A stretch of 64,000 nt of DNA from Agrypnia vestita. Lineage: Eukaryota > Arthropoda > Insecta > Trichoptera > Phryganeidae. The notes under the pieces are model-generated. The model searched no databases and had not been told where the DNA came from. It was given only the letters and a program-made list of their open reading frames with translations. Below, in pieces: positions 41,592 through 56,400 of the stretch; position 1 is the stretch's first letter, and each line of letters begins with the position of its first letter. Both the position numbers and the translations under genes were made by a program. Where the stretch lies: positions 434,001 to 498,000 of the forward strand of contig JADDOH010023116.1 of assembly GCA_016648135.1 (NCBI GenBank), given 5' to 3'.

Positions 41592-42316
41592 AAAAAATTT
41601 CATTTTAAATTTAGAATATGATTGGGAATTCATTCCTTTACAAAAGGCAAGTTCTTTTATTGCTTCATACCGTTGTTTGCTTTCGACTTAAAATATTATC
41701 AATGATTTGTCCTTTGATATTTGAAATATTTCATAAAGACAATGATGAAAAAGTTATATTATATATAACTTTTTTAGATTATCATGCCCAAACTCATGAA
41801 AACAGAATCAAATATTTTATAATAAACAAATATATTAACACTTTATATTTCAATACAATTCAACACTTAACGAATAACCATCGCCATCAAAATAATATAA
41901 ACTCTCAAAATGTACAAAATAAAAAAATTGAATCAGGAGAATTAGTAAAAGTTGTCATTGTATGCATTTTTCAGTCAGGATTTTTTTCTTTCGAAGATTG
42001 CAGTTTCCTGTAAGAAAAATTTATAAGCCAAAGGTAGTAAATTTGAAAGCTGAAGATAGGTTGTATACATACAGCTTCAGTAGAGAGATGTTACATTTAG
42101 TAAAATTGTTATACGGATAAATAAACAAATTGCAAATTTGAGATTGTAAGTGATTAGTTACGGAACAATGTCAATCTGAGTAACAACGGCTAGAATTTTA
42201 TTTGGTCTTTTCATAAGATGATGTTTTTATCTTTATTTTCTTTATTTTCCAGGACCATTAGTAATACAGCTTTTATGCACTACATACCCCTGTCATCAAT
42301 AGAGTAATTACACTTT

Positions 42317-42831
42317 TTACTTCCTTTCTTTTAACTCGTGGCATCTGCTTCCTTTTTTCTTGACGAAAAAACTTTGGATCGATTTTAAACCCTTTTCCCG
42401 TGATCCAATCGAGCTGAAACTTTGCAAGCAGACTCGTGGCGACGATCAAAAAGATTTATCAAATTTTTGTTAAAAAATAATAATAATTATAGTATAATTT
42501 TGGATTTTTAAAAATTTTAATGGTTTTTTTCAAATTGGAATCATTACAAAAGTTTGATTACTACCAACGGCGCCAGCGGCCCGATAACGCCACGAAATAT
42601 TTAAAATTTGAATTACTCCGTCGGTAGGTATAGGTACTTCACTACGAATTTCGAAAATTTATGACAATTGGTTCACAGCTAGCACACTTCGGTTTTTTGG
42701 GAATAAATCAAATAATAAAGAGATATTTTTAGAGATTTTTGACATAGATATTTGTGTAGACATGTTTCATTTTCAGTCAATCAATTATTACATGATGATA
42801 AACTTAATTTACAAAGAAAGGGAGTAAAATA
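42317..42831 (-). mobile_element. MITE family B, complete copy
   Basis: TIR-like ends TTACTTCCTTTCTTTTAACT (left) and AATTTACAAAGAAAGGGAGT (right). Family words: AACCCTTTTCCCGTGATCC, CTTTGCAAGCAGACTCGTGG, TTACTCCGTCGGTAGGTA, CATGTTTCATTTTCAGTCAA. Copies or pieces also lie at 5885-6270, 9115-9390 and 10655-10735. Confidence 0.75.
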
Positions 42832-45800
42832 AAAACTTGGTTTTTATCATTACCTAACTTAAAAATGGATCAAATTAAAATATAATAAACATTCTGTAAT
42901 ATTTTGAATTATTCATATTGCAGCTCTGTAAAAAAATATTCAGTACAAAATGAGTTTTGATGATGAGGTTTCAAACCGAATTTATAAATATGCAATAAGA
43001 ATAACAACAAATTTTAAAAACGTTACTGATATGTAACGTGCAACACTTTTTAATATGATTGAAATTGTTTATCAGGTGCGTTATTTTTTGAGTTATAATA
43101 CATATTCAATAATATGAACGAAAATCATTTTTCTTTGACTTCATAGTGCTGTTTTATGAGGCAGCATGTTAAAAATTATATTTATTTTGATTGAAATCCA
43201 CTACGAGCTGACTGTCTCAATGTAGAGTTAGTTTCAAACACTCTTAATTCAATGTGTAGTTATTTAGTCCGTAATAAGTTATACGTATTTACTCTTTCAG
43301 TGCAATAGTAATAAATAAATAATTCTGAAATATTTAATAACATAAAATTTTTGTCACAATCATTGCAATTGTGGTATTCAACATAGTTGTCATATATGCA
43401 TGCAAAAACATTTAGCAGAAGTAAGGCTGCGTGAGTACGCTATTACTAAAAATATTGACTAAATATTATTTCAGCACAGCCACATCAGGTTCCATTTATA
43501 TATTTAACAGTGAAGGGTTAATATTAGTGTAAATTTTTCACACAATGTAAATATCTTAAATCTGAATTATTTGGCTGTACTGATGAATGTAAAGGATGAT
43601 TCTGACAAATATAATCAGTAAAAAAAAAAACAACAGTTTTTCTAAAGACGTACATTTTCCTTTCACCTTTTTGATCAATTAATTACTGTTAATGCCTATT
43701 ATTGGAAGCATTAGGATTTAATACAAATATTACATACAATATTTTGTCTCTAACAATGTTCCCTCTAATTTTTTCGATGCTTGTAGGTGTAGAATAAATA
43801 ATGTGTTGTAGTAGAATTATAAAAAAAAGGAACAAAAGTATTTTAATAGGTTATTGGCTGCCTAATCAGTTCAGAAGGAACACTGGTCATTACATAGTTA
43901 AAAATAAACTAGTATACTATTAAAAGTAGAAAAGATAATCTTCATCACTATACATATAACAAAACCGTTGTATGTACGAAAATGAATCTATTTCTTGTTT
44001 TTTTTTATGTTCTGATCCCTAGAGATGCGATATCAAGGTTCTACTATACAATTGCTTATGAAACCATTATCATTGGAAAATAAGATATGCACTGCTATTA
44101 AATATGAACACCCATGTATTGAAAACACAAATTATACACAACATTACCAAAAGCAAACAGAATGTTAATTAAACATTTGCTTTGATAAAAATTGACATAC
44201 GAAATGAAACAAAAAGTAGCTCTGAGGAAGACAATTCTCCCTTCGGATTTTTAATATTTTACTTTTAATAAAATGATGTATAAAACTTGTCACCTAATAA
44301 TAAAAACCACTCTAAAACTTTTAAACAGTATTAGATTTTTTATTCTTATATGTATGTATTAAGCAGGGACGTGCAGTAGGAACACCGCAGCATGACTTTT
44401 ATGTAACCAATTATTTGGAAAAAAAAATCAGAATACAACATATAAGTATTTCATAATATTTCTATCACAATTGTTGTCATAGTATGTATGTATTCATATT
44501 TTGATATATCATAAAAATCTGTAGCATTAATAGTTGATTTCTATTTTTTTCAAAATATACGTTTACAAAAAAGTTATGCTTCAATGTTCCCACTGCACAC
44601 GCCTGGTATTAAGTGTGTGGAGAGTAGCAATATACAGAATACATTGCAAAATCTTTCCTTTTAATAAGTACAAAACTCCTTTAACAAACTATTTTACAGT
44701 AATATATCATGTTTGTTGGAGAGCCAGATATTTTCACCCGTACATACCTTTACCATTAGAAAATTAAAAACACATATGTATAAATATTTCCAAATGTGCC
44801 AGATATAAAAAAAACACATACGTGGGATATAAAAACGAAGGCAGCAATATCTAAAAAAAATTTAATGCAGTCACTGAGGATTAATAATTTATAATGTACT
44901 GAATTCGAGATTTTATAGGAAACATAGCCTATAAATTTATAGGAAACATGATTTTGGAAGGGACACAATGGACACAATGCTTTTTCACAATTACTATAGC
45001 AATATTGCATGCGGATGATGGTTTTCATTGTATGGAATATACATTTTGCTTTTACTTAAAATGAAACACAACGGGGAATTTTCAGCATTTATTTATTAAA
45101 AAATCAAGAAAAAATGATGAAAATAATGGTAAAAGAATTATCAAATATTTTTCAAAATAGACCTCGCAATATTTTAAATAAAAATACGGTCCCTTCTTTA
45201 ACACCAAAGCCGGTAACATTAAACTCTTATCACCATCATGCCCCACTGCCCGCATGATTAATTTATTCGCACAAGAACATCAAGTTCATTTTTGACTTGT
45301 CATTGAATGTGATTTTTAAATAAAAATTATAAATAAAAACATTTAATTCCTTTATAACAAGGGATAGATATTGAAAACAATATAATACCTTTGTTGGTAA
45401 AATGTGAATAACATTGTACAAATTTTACATTTCTCTCCAAAAGAAACTGATATATTATGTACAGCTTGCAGCATATTAGCAAAATTCCTATGCAAAAATT
45501 ATCATTTTTTAGATAGAATGTAAATTTTGCCATAAAAACTTTAGAATTTAAAAGCACCACTTAAATAAATATTTCAACATACAAAAGTAACGAGCAACTG
45601 CAAATATTTGTGATAGACTAATAATTCTGTATTTACAGCAAAACATAACTTACTCAGACTTAATGATGGTTAAATCTTATATCTAAATTCTTTTTTAACC
45701 ATAGTTTTCGGCACCGATTGACTAACAGACTAGAGAAATAAAATGTGAGGGTAATGCTATCTAGGACACAAATATACTGCAGTCTTCGTGGCTCTTATGG

Positions 45801-47356
45801 GACTGTTCATGTCTCACATAGCATCCAGCCAGCGGCCATTTGATGAACAATTCATACCACTCCTATCTTTGTTGAATCTTCTTTTTTAAACACGTCATCC
45901 CAGAATTTTAAGCTTTATAAAAATTAAATCAATTTTAAATTGAAGATATTTTATCCTCTTTAACAAGCATACTACATATTTAGAATACATACTTTATTTG
46001 ATAAGCTTAATATTTAGACAAAATGATAAAGGCCATCAAATATAGACTAAATATTATTAAGTACTTAATATTTCAATTTTGAAAGATTTTAAATATAAAG
46101 TGAATTTGGCATCTTCGTAGATGATGTCCATCTGCACAAAATGGGATGGACCGGTTTATAATCCTATGTGCATAATGTATTTAATTGCATTACATTTATT
46201 AAATCCTACAATAAAGCATACAAGGATATAAACAATTAAATTTAGCACATGAAAGGCTATTTTACAAACAATATCATAAAAAGAAGCTACAGCAAATTTA
46301 TTTGATGAATGATAGAGTGGCGTAGTGGGAGAAGTCACATGCTCCTGGGAAACTCACTCACTTTATACTGTTAGCTGGTTTGCACAAGTGTAGCGAGCTG
46401 ATCTTCAGTGATAAAAACAATAATGATAAAAAATACTGTTGTTTGTGAAGTCACTCTACGAGATTATTGTCTCAAATTTGAAATTATTGGTTTAAAATTA
46501 TATTTTATAATGGAATGAAATGTAAACTCATGAAAATATACTTTATGTAGGTAAGGTTTTCAAAAGTTTACAGTTACGTAACACATTGTGAAAGTACTCA
46601 TAAATAATATTTAGTTTAATATCTTTGTGAAATTATACAGAAATATCTTTAGCTTTACCACTGCTATCATCCTATTTTAGAAAAAAGATTCTACTACCTC
46701 TAAGAGGATTTTAAAAATATATTTTGTAGCATCTGTCGCACAATTTTAAAACTATTAACAAGTGTATAATATAATAATTTAGTTTAATTAACTGCACAAT
46801 AGAATTATTCACAATAAAGCTAACTCGCGCCTTCCCAAGTTAACAGAGCTCAAAATAGGACTGAGTTGGTTATGAACATTGATCAACCAAATCTTGTAAA
46901 ACATAATATGGTAAATATTAATAAATAATTTTTTAGCAGCTAAAACACCTGATGTATTTCTGAGAGTGGACACTGCAAATAAATGTCTTATAGATTGTTG
47001 GATAATATTAAATAGTAAAGATACAAATGTTCATTTCATGTGAATGAAGCAAATATACCAAGATTTCTCATATCCCACATAAAATGATAGAATATGAATA
47101 TGATTATACCAAACAAGAGAGTCGAGTAGAGTAAACCAGAGTGTTACATTATGGCAGAGAAATTCTTCCCACATTTCAAGGCCTCCATCTCACCTTTCCC
47201 AAGCACCTGTTCACACACAAAGGAGATTAAAAAGCAATTTTGGACTGCACATCTGAATACATTATATTCCGCGAGCCCTCTGGACTTTAAAGATTAAATC
47301 AGTAAATTCAATAAAGCAATCCGGACATTGGTTGAAATATTAACTTTTTTGGCCGA
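42832..47356. other. intergenic or 3'UTR of the minus-strand gene
   Basis: AT-rich, no coding domain. Holds the MITE fragment at 44829-44960. The stretch nearest the stop (about 47130-47356) has mixed composition and is probably 3'UTR. Confidence 0.35.
44829..44960 (+). repeat. partial copy of the 19290-19823 MITE
   Basis: GGATATAAAAACGAAGGCAG followed by CAATATCT, TTTAATGCAGTCACTGAGGA and GATTTTATAGGAAACATAGC follow the order of 19291-19402. The right half and right TIR are absent. Confidence 0.65.
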
Positions 47357-47411
47357 TCATTCAGCTGGTTCTGCAGATTTGTCATATTCAGTGTTGGAGG
47401 TATGGTTGGAT
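47357..47411 (-). CDS. terminal coding exon of the Ser/Lys-rich protein gene
   Basis: Acceptor TTACATTTTCAG|A; the first A completes the Arg codon split at the end of the large exon. It encodes SNHTSNTEYDKSAEPAE and stops at TGA (47357-47359 on the minus strand). Ser/Glu-rich composition matches the upstream exon. The 3'UTR must run leftward from 47356; no single poly(A) site can be chosen among many TTTATT matches. Confidence 0.78.
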
Positions 47412-50400
47412 CTGAAAATGTAATGACACATGATTGTTATAACTGAATAAGCATTATAAGCATGAAACTAACTAGGGGGAACCGTGACGCTGCATGCATA
47501 ATGAAAAATGTGTTTATTATTGAAACCTAATCAAAACATTTTGATTATATCTTTTTGGATATATAGCAAAGACACAATGAAAGGAATGAACTAATTAATA
47601 TAAAACATTTTAATGTTTGTTCTTGAATTCAAGCCTACAACAATACAAACTGGCCATGCATATCCTTATAACAGTGTTTAAATCTTCTCAGTCCCAGGTA
47701 AGGGAGCGTATTTGCAGAGTTAGGAATGTGAAAATGCTGAAGATGCCATATAGGATACTATATTATATGTTTTCATTAAGTAGTAGGAACATTTTGATAT
47801 ATTTAAAATGTTTTTGTTTTATAAACGTGAATATGTTGATATTTTTGATAAATATGTCATGTAACCCTAAATCTCACATTTTTTTTATAAAAAAATCTTA
47901 ATAAAAAGTGGCGTAAACTACACAAAAATAAATTGGAAGAATGTTATATTATGGATATTTCAAGGCTCTGTGAGCAAGCTCTTCTGCTCCGCAAGTATTC
48001 CAAGATAATAGTGGATTACTTTTATTTATTGCAGGCCTGAGAATTACAATCTAGTAGAGTCCGTTCACTTTATGAAAGCCACTTGCTTTAGTGTGAGTAA
48101 CAGTGCATTTACAAAAACTCGTAACATTATTTTTTTGATTAAATGACAGACGTAAAAAATAAATATAAACATTAATTAATTTTATAAACCTAAAATAAGC
48201 GTAGTTACAAGTATTATTAAAAAACTCATTCGGTTTTCAAAATAATATGATTCCAAAATTGTTATTAAATAAAATGAAAAAGTTAACTCTATGCTCTTTT
48301 TAAATAAAATACTCTAAATTAACTTTTTTCAATATTTGGATTTTTTTTAATATTTCAGTTTGTTGAAAATTAAAACTAATAAGTGAATCCATCACTATTT
48401 CGCACATGTCATTGTTATTAATTATAAATCAATTATATATAATTCTCTACGTAACAACGTCTGTCACCAATGCTACCAGATGGCTAAAATAATAATGAGG
48501 TATAAGAAGCAAAAAAAAAACATAATTTTCTCTTTAATAATGTCCATCACTAACATTATCAAGAAGCTAATCTGGATAGCGCTGTTCTCCCAGCCTCAAA
48601 TGGCGGCCGAAATATATAATAAAAGTATGTCATTTTTGATGAGTTATAGCTAGTTTATAATAAATAATCTATAAGCAGGTATAATTGTGGTTAAATGGTT
48701 TCAAAATCTTATAATTAATTTTAATCGATAAGATAAACTATTGTTGTCTGTATTGGACTCCTAATCCTCATCTATATTTATATTAATTTATATCAAATTG
48801 ATTTAAGTCTGTAATCACGGTATCTTGATCTTGCAGTCACCTTATCTTTAAATAAAAAAACATTAAACAAAGAAACGACCGCTCCGCATGACTGCCAGGG
48901 TGATACTGAAATGGCCAATGGAGTAGCTTTAAAAAAAGAATACCACTACACAATTTACGTGTTACAGAGGGTATCACTCACACTAATACAAGTGGCTTTC
49001 ATAAAGTGAACGGACCCTAATATGATAAACCCCCATTAATTCGAACCCCGATAATTCGAAATTTGACATAAGTCCAAAATGCTAATTTTATAATATGTTA
49101 ATTATAAAATTATGATTAACCCGATAAATCGAAAACCCTGATAATTCATAATTCGAAATAATTTTTAGACCTTTGCGCCATAAATCAATACATTTTAAGC
49201 CATATAATTCGAATTTTTTAACACGTATAAAAAACAATACTGCGCTTTGCTTTTTGATTGCACGCACTCGTGTGGGTTGTCCTTTATGTACCTGCGGAAT
49301 CCACTTCTATACATTATGTCACGATCCAAATCCATACATATTATGGCACGATCCCCAAAATTTGGAAATCCTATGCATGTTTTCGGCTACCTTGATATGC
49401 TCTGATAATTTTAGTTTGCGCTTATTCCTCATATCTGAACATGTTTAAAATTGTTTTTCAATATTTTAAATTCCTCTTTAGTTTGATTCTTTTTTTTAAT
49501 AGCTGTGTGTTGTAAAATTGTATCATTTTCTTTGGAAGAAGTTATTTCTGACTTGGAATTATTATTTCGCGCATTTATGGACGATTGTATTTCTAATAAC
49601 TGCGATGTGTGTTGGGGTCTGAGTCGGAAAAAAAGGCAAAATAGAAACTTAAAATATTAAAGAAGCCGTAAATAAATTTAAAGATAACTTTAAACATTTT
49701 CGATTATGGTCATTCAAATGTAATGAATTGAAGAAAATATATAATTAGATTTTTTTCCAGTGAGAACAGCAAATATGTCAATATCGGGTAATAGTAATAG
49801 AAAGGTCGCGATCTTTGCATCGGCATAATAAATAGGGCGTTTTAAAATAAAAATCTTGAATTACGCAAAAATACACAAGTTTTTCATAAAATTAACGGCT
49901 TTTTTCTCGAGTTTTATGAATTTTACAATCATATCACGATATTTTTTCATTTGTTTGAATTTCTAATTAATGAGGATCTCTTGTAGAAATGCTGGGATTT
50001 GAACAATTGATATACAAGCCAAATAAATCATTAAGAAAAATGAAAATGTTATTAAGTTAATATTGTTAAGTTCAGAGTACTAGAGGACTAGACTTAGAGT
50101 ACTAGACTTTCCAAACATCAATAGATGTAAAAATGTAGAAGTCATGAGAAACATGTACAATCAATATAATGGCGCTCATTGTATATCATTGTATCAGCTT
50201 AACAGTTTTTCAAAATAACACAACACACCTCCACACCAATGCCCATGTGTTCCCAGGGAAGCGAATCTTGCCTTTTTATTAATTTTGAACATGCAGTTGA
50301 TTTTTTTAAATAATTTTATTTGCCAAGCTGAGTTTTCAAGCATATTCTGCCATGTGTATTCAACCTCTCTGGCCGACATTTTGGACCCCATTGCAGGGTC

Positions 50401-53400
50401 CATCATCACTAGAATATATCCCAGAAAAGTCTTATCAGAAGATTCCGAATGCCTATGAATAGCTGAGAACTTTTTTAACAAAGTTGATTTATCTGCATCA
50501 CCCAATCAGTTTTTTTTTATCAAATTATTCTTATATACCTACTATTACTTGATTAAAATTACAAAGTTTTTTAATTTTTTAATTTTTTTTATTTTATTTT
50601 TTAAATTTATTTAATACACCTAATACAGTTAATTACATTTTATTTTATTCTAGTCTATTACAAACCATGATTAAGACAAAAGTTTTGTTCGCTGTACCTC
50701 TCCAAAAAGAGAACTCTCGTGTTTGTGAGATATTTTTCTGCAAAATGAATTAAAGCGAAACCCAGGCTTGTCTTTTATAAGTTTGTTTGGTACAAACATT
50801 ACTTGTGGTTTTACGACACACGGAAAAAAGATTCCCGCAATTTGCACATTTTTCATGGATGAAATGTCAAAGCATCGAAGTTGGACCACAATTTCCATGA
50901 TGTTCATAATTTTTGATTGAAAAATTCACAAGTTATGAAAACAATTGATTGGAAATGTTCACATAATAAATGGTTATAACTGATATATTTGAGTGTAGAA
51001 ATATGAAACAGTATAAACATAACAAATACATACAGTAAAACCTCATTAATTCGAAATTCAAGGTATGAAAAAAAATTTTGCAATACAGTTGAGAAATTCG
51101 CCAAAAATCATAAAACTCGTGAAAAAAGTCATTAATTTAGCGAAAAGAAATATGTAAAAAGCATTTTACATATTTCAATAAATCATTATGAAAATGCAAT
51201 ATTTATTATGCTAATACGAAGACCGCGACATTTATATTACTAAAGTATCCGAAATTGAAATACGAATATCTGTTGTCACTTGCGAAAAAAATTGAAATAT
51301 TTTTTTCAATTTCGTCAACGTTAAAAAAAATCAAATTATGTGAACTGAAACGTATTGATTAATTGCCCAAGGGGCTAAAAATGATTTCGAATTATGAATT
51401 ACCGGGGTTTTCGAATTATCGGGGTAAATCTACTATGAAATTAGCATTTTGGGACTTGTGAAAATTTCGAATTATGGCGTGATCAAAAAGTGTGATTTCA
51501 AAAAAATCAGAAGTGAATTGATATGAATTGAGTGAGAGTGGATGGCATATTGGAAAGAGAATTCATAATTTTCTAACAATTGGCGATGGTTACGGGACTT
51601 TTATAAACTTCAATATTCGTGTTTTGATTGTTTCTCACAATTTTGAAAAAAGCCATGATTTATGACGCAAGGGGCGCAAACTATTTTCATGTTTAGTTTT
51701 TTTAATTAACATTAATTAAATGTTATATATAATTTTAAAAAATTAAATGTGATATTAAACTAAGTCTGTATATAATTTTCGTATATCACAAACCTGATTT
51801 TTGTGTCCAAATATGTGTCCTCATCATCCATAGTGGGGCTCATAGCTGCAAATTTTTTTCTATTTCGTATTTTTGTTAAAACACTTTCTGTGATTGGTTC
51901 CGCATCGCCACTGAGAAATATTGCGGAATTCCTAGAATGTATCCGCGGACTTGCAGTGCCGTAACTGGTTGGTGAAAGCAACGAAAAGCTTCTTCCATAT
52001 CTTGAACTGCAGTTTTTATACTCTGTTGGGGGTTGTTTTGCATCGTAATTATCAAATAATGAGACTGTCCGAGGATATCGTGGTGATGAATAATGCTGGT
52101 TATTTTCAGAATACTGCTGGTACTGAGGATTCAATAAATATCTGCGATCATTTCTATCTAATGATTTGTGACCACCAGCTAAGAGCTCATTTTCAAACAA
52201 AGTATTGGTTTTGTATTTAGTTGGACTGCATTCTCCGTTCCCCATTTGATGCGACAATTTACCATATTCTACGGTATGTGGCTTTTCATATTTGCTGCTG
52301 CAGGGTGCATAATCAAATTTGCTGTGGTATGAGTTATCTTCGTCAACTAGTGGATGTATTCTTTCGGATGGAATGTACTCTTTTGCTCCAGGACCAACAA
52401 GCTGACTTTTTCTACGATTCTTCTTCTCGTTGAACCGCGAGTAGAAACTTTTACGTCGTATACGATCAACAATATTTTCCGGATCAGGTGAAGTTGCTTC
52501 GTGGCAGCGTTGAGGATGTTGAGTACAATTGTGATTGTAATCGGCGTCTAGCTGCGGCTGATGAACTATAAATTTTGCGGTGTCATAATCTGGAGACCAA
52601 TTTGGAGATGTTATTGTGTTGCTTGAAGACAAATTGTTGGAGTTGATTTCTATGTTGTCATCGGTTTTATTATCATCGCTATTACAAGTTTTAGAAACAT
52701 CATGAATATTTTTATGAGAATTTTCACTTTCCCAATTATGATTACTTTCATCTTCTTTACATTCACTTCCTTCCCGACTTCCGGTCAGATCTAGAGAAGT
52801 GCGCTTGGAAAAAATGCCTTGATTGAGTCTTGGCAATCGTGAAAAATCAAGTCGTAAACTTTTTTTCTGCAACTTTGGTTCTTCTACTTTTTCATCAAAT
52901 TCAGGGGTAGCACCTTCAGCTTTGGAAAACGATTTTTTATTTTCTTTCACTAATACACTATCACTCGCTGCTCCATTATAGCAGGCTTGCACCCTTTTAC
53001 CAATCCCATTGAGCAAAAGAGATGTCGGTCTTTTTGGCTTATTATCAGAAACATGATTTTTCACATTTTTAGATAAAACATTATTAGCTGACAAAGTGAA
53101 CGCTTCATTCTCCACCTTGGTTGATCCACTCTCTACTTCTGTTTTAGTATTTTTGTCCTTAGTTTCAATCTTTTTAAATAATCCTAAAACTCTGTTCACA
53201 CTTTTTTTACTGTGAGAAGTTTTGGTATCCAGTGCCGGGAGGTCTGTGACCGTGACAGCCCTCTTGATGAGCCCTGACTCGGTTGTGGGCTCTGACGTAT
53301 TGCCGCTAGGAACAGATCTTTCCCTCAGTGCCCTCATTACATTTTCAATCCGAGATGATTTTGTTTCGTCTTCAATGGCTGATAAATGAGGTTTCGTTTT

Positions 53401-56400
53401 CAAGTCGTGAATTGATTCTTTCTCTTGAGAGCAAGATTTGTTAAAACTGTCATTTCTAAACTTTTCAAACTTTTCGCCAATTGAATGGAGAACAGATTTT
53501 TTCTTGGTTGGAGAAATTTTCTCATCAGTCTTTTGATTTTTCACATTAACTAACTCTTTACAATCAGTTCTTTGCTCTGCATTACTTTTTGATGGATCAT
53601 CTAATGATGAATCTAACTTTTTAACAGATACTTTCTTTTTTACAACAATTTTTTTCTTTACAACAGATTTCTTCTTTTTTTCATCTGATGCAGTTTTTTC
53701 TGTTTGTTCTGATGTAGGTTTCTCAGATGTAAGAATTTTGTTTTCCTCTTCAATTATACTTTTTCGTAAACAAATATCTGAACTTTTTATTTCAGGATTT
53801 AAGACGCTTTCAGTTTCAGCAATTTTACTTTCTGGAATGTTTTCAGTTTTTTGTTCAATTGTACTATTTGGTACAGTGCTAATATCGACTTGAGAAATTG
53901 GAGCCTCCGAAGGCTGCAGCATTTCGTTCCCGACAATGGCAGTCTCACCTGGCACCAGATGTGGATTAGCGTTATTTTTCTCTTTTACCGGCTGTGAATT
54001 TGTAAAAGGCATTTTGTCCCTGTTAGGTTCCTTCTGCAGGTTATCCTTATTTGTAATAAATTCTTGTGATGAAAGATCTTCAATATTCTCCAATTGCTCA
54101 GATTTTATGACATGAGATTTACTGGTTTGTTTTGTTGGTAAACAAATATTAAAGCTCACAGAAATATTTTGATTGTTATCCAATGAACCATTTTGTGAAG
54201 ATTTTAAAATGCCACTTTGAGCATTTTCTACTGAACTGGATTTTATAGAACCACTTCCTTTAACTGGAATAACATTGAGATCATTTTCAGATGGGTGAGA
54301 TGAGTTGGGATAACTTTTGGGTCGCAATATTTTAGTGTCCTTCGGAGAAAAATTATTTGTAGGCACATTGACGCCGCTTGGGTTTTCAATTATTTTTTTT
54401 TTAATATCAAAGTTATCCTCTTCACAGGACTTTGAAGGAAAGCTCTTAGGCCGAACGAGTCGGGACTCTCTGATAGGAGTGTTCTCCGAGCCTGAGTTGC
54501 TGATTACGGAGGCTGTCAAACTCTGAGTAGGACCATGAATCTTAGCATAACAAGGGTTTATTATATTATTGTTGATATAATTACAATTATCAAAATTTTT
54601 TTCAACTGCAGTAGATGTGCCTTTTGTTTTAGTGTCTAACAATGGGTCTGAAGTACGACATTCACTTATATTATCAAGAATTGGATAAAATGGTGTTACA
54701 GAACGACTTTTATCTCTGGTTGTAGGTCCTCCGACAGGTGATAAACTGTTTCTACATCCTGCTCCAGCCTCAAACATATTTGAAACATCGGTGGATGCAG
54801 AGGGACTGTTGGGACCTGATGCGTCTCCAGTTTTATATTTTTTTTGTCGTATCTCTTTTAAAACTTTTTGTGTTTCCAGTTCTTTATCTTTTTTGTCACG
54901 CAGATAAACACTCTCTTCACGAGGTGTGTCAAAGAAGTCTGGTCTTAAAAACCGGGAAACTCTTCGCCGAGAAGTTTCAGCGGGCGGTGTTCGTAAAGAG
55001 CGACGCCTCAGAGAGCCTCCTATTGGTATCCCACTGAGAATAGAGCACCCTGTACCATAATTTGCATGCGCTGCTGCATAAGTTGGTTCAGTTAATAGAC
55101 TGCCTTGTTCATAATTACTTCTTAAAGAAGGATAGTCCTCTACTGCAGTCCTTTCGTTGGAGAAATATTTACTCAGAACAGACCGATCTGGTGTTTGACT
55201 TCCAGCAGAAGCTGGACGCGATGTAAGGGACTCTGTTAGTGAAGGGGAATCATGTTTCCTTGCTGCTATGTCCACCGAGTGTGAACTATTGTCGCGAGAT
55301 AAGTAATCGGCAGAAATCGTTGTTTCTCTCTCATGGTCGCTTCTAAGAGGATTATGAGAAATGGAGCTTTCTTCACCACTCAAAGTAGATTTTAACATGC
55401 TCATGGTTTGTTTGGATTCATTTGTTTCTTTATCATTTGTGGAAGTTGAACACTCACTATTTTCCGCCATTTGCTGTTGAGGGGTTTTGGTAGCAGAAAG
55501 GCTCCTCATGTATGGGTGTGGTGTCGGAGGTTGGGAGGACGGGGGAAGGTGAGCCGACAGAGTACGGCGCAGTGAACGGGCGGCGGCGGGCGGAAGATGA
55601 TCCAAGAGTTGCTGCTGGAGCCGACGAGACAGAGCGGGAGTGAGGCCGGACAAAGCCTCCATTTCTTTTTCTGATAATTCCATTTTACTCAGATCCAAAT
55701 CGGATAAGTCCAGAGTCTCCGGACTGTGGCTAATAGTGTTGTGCTCGAGTGAGTCATCTGCTTTATCAATACTGGTAGAAGGTTGTGACGGGGGTTTGCC
55801 GTTAGCGAGGGTTGTCTTCCGAGACCGTCTCTTGGAGCCTAAAAAACAATTCAAACACACATATCATGCAGCCAGCCGAATGATATTTACAATGATAAAT
55901 CAGTTTGGCCAATCAAATGTGTTACTTATATTTATTACAGGGAGAAAATGTCTTAACAATGTTTATTAACTTATCATGAGTCAAACTCATCATGAGTTAT
56001 TAATTTTATTATTTACGGGGAAAAATATATCAATTATGTAATATGCAAACACATTGAAATTTGTCGTCAAAAATGTAAAAGAAAAAAAAACATCAGGCTT
56101 TGTTAATGATTATTATTTTTTAAAAAACATTCAATTACTGGCATTCACAGAGCAAAGCTTTTGTTAAAAAATGAATATGATTTTTGTAATGTGTAGTAAT
56201 AGGAGTATATGTTCATCGTAACTAGTTCAAATTATAGTAAAAGCTCGTTAATTTAGGCCGGTAGATAACTAAGCGAAACCCTGCTAATACAAAATGAAGG
56301 AAAAATTGCAATTTTTTTTGACTTTTATGATATATAATAAACAAGAACTCACACGATGTACATAAGTAATGTGAAAAATATTTTAAAAAACCATAAAAAG

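Noticed and set aside
41618..42013. 131-codon + strand open frame
   Set aside because: Codon use reflects AT-rich DNA; no domain, no conserved start context, next to a foldback element.
50671..50907. 78-codon minus-strand open frame (FVPNKLIKDKPGFRFNSF)
   Set aside because: Looks somewhat protein-like but has no acceptor or donor in a phase that joins the flanking exons, and I cannot place it in a family.
51760..51793. C-terminal residues RFVIYENYIQT of the large open frame
   Set aside because: They follow a donor ATCAG|GTTTGT; the phase-matched terminal exon at 47357-47411 gives a better end.
55839..55860. Met at 55860 as the start of the large minus-strand protein
   Set aside because: The sequence between it and 55838 is a splice acceptor (TTGTTTTTTAG), and an upstream exon joins in phase.
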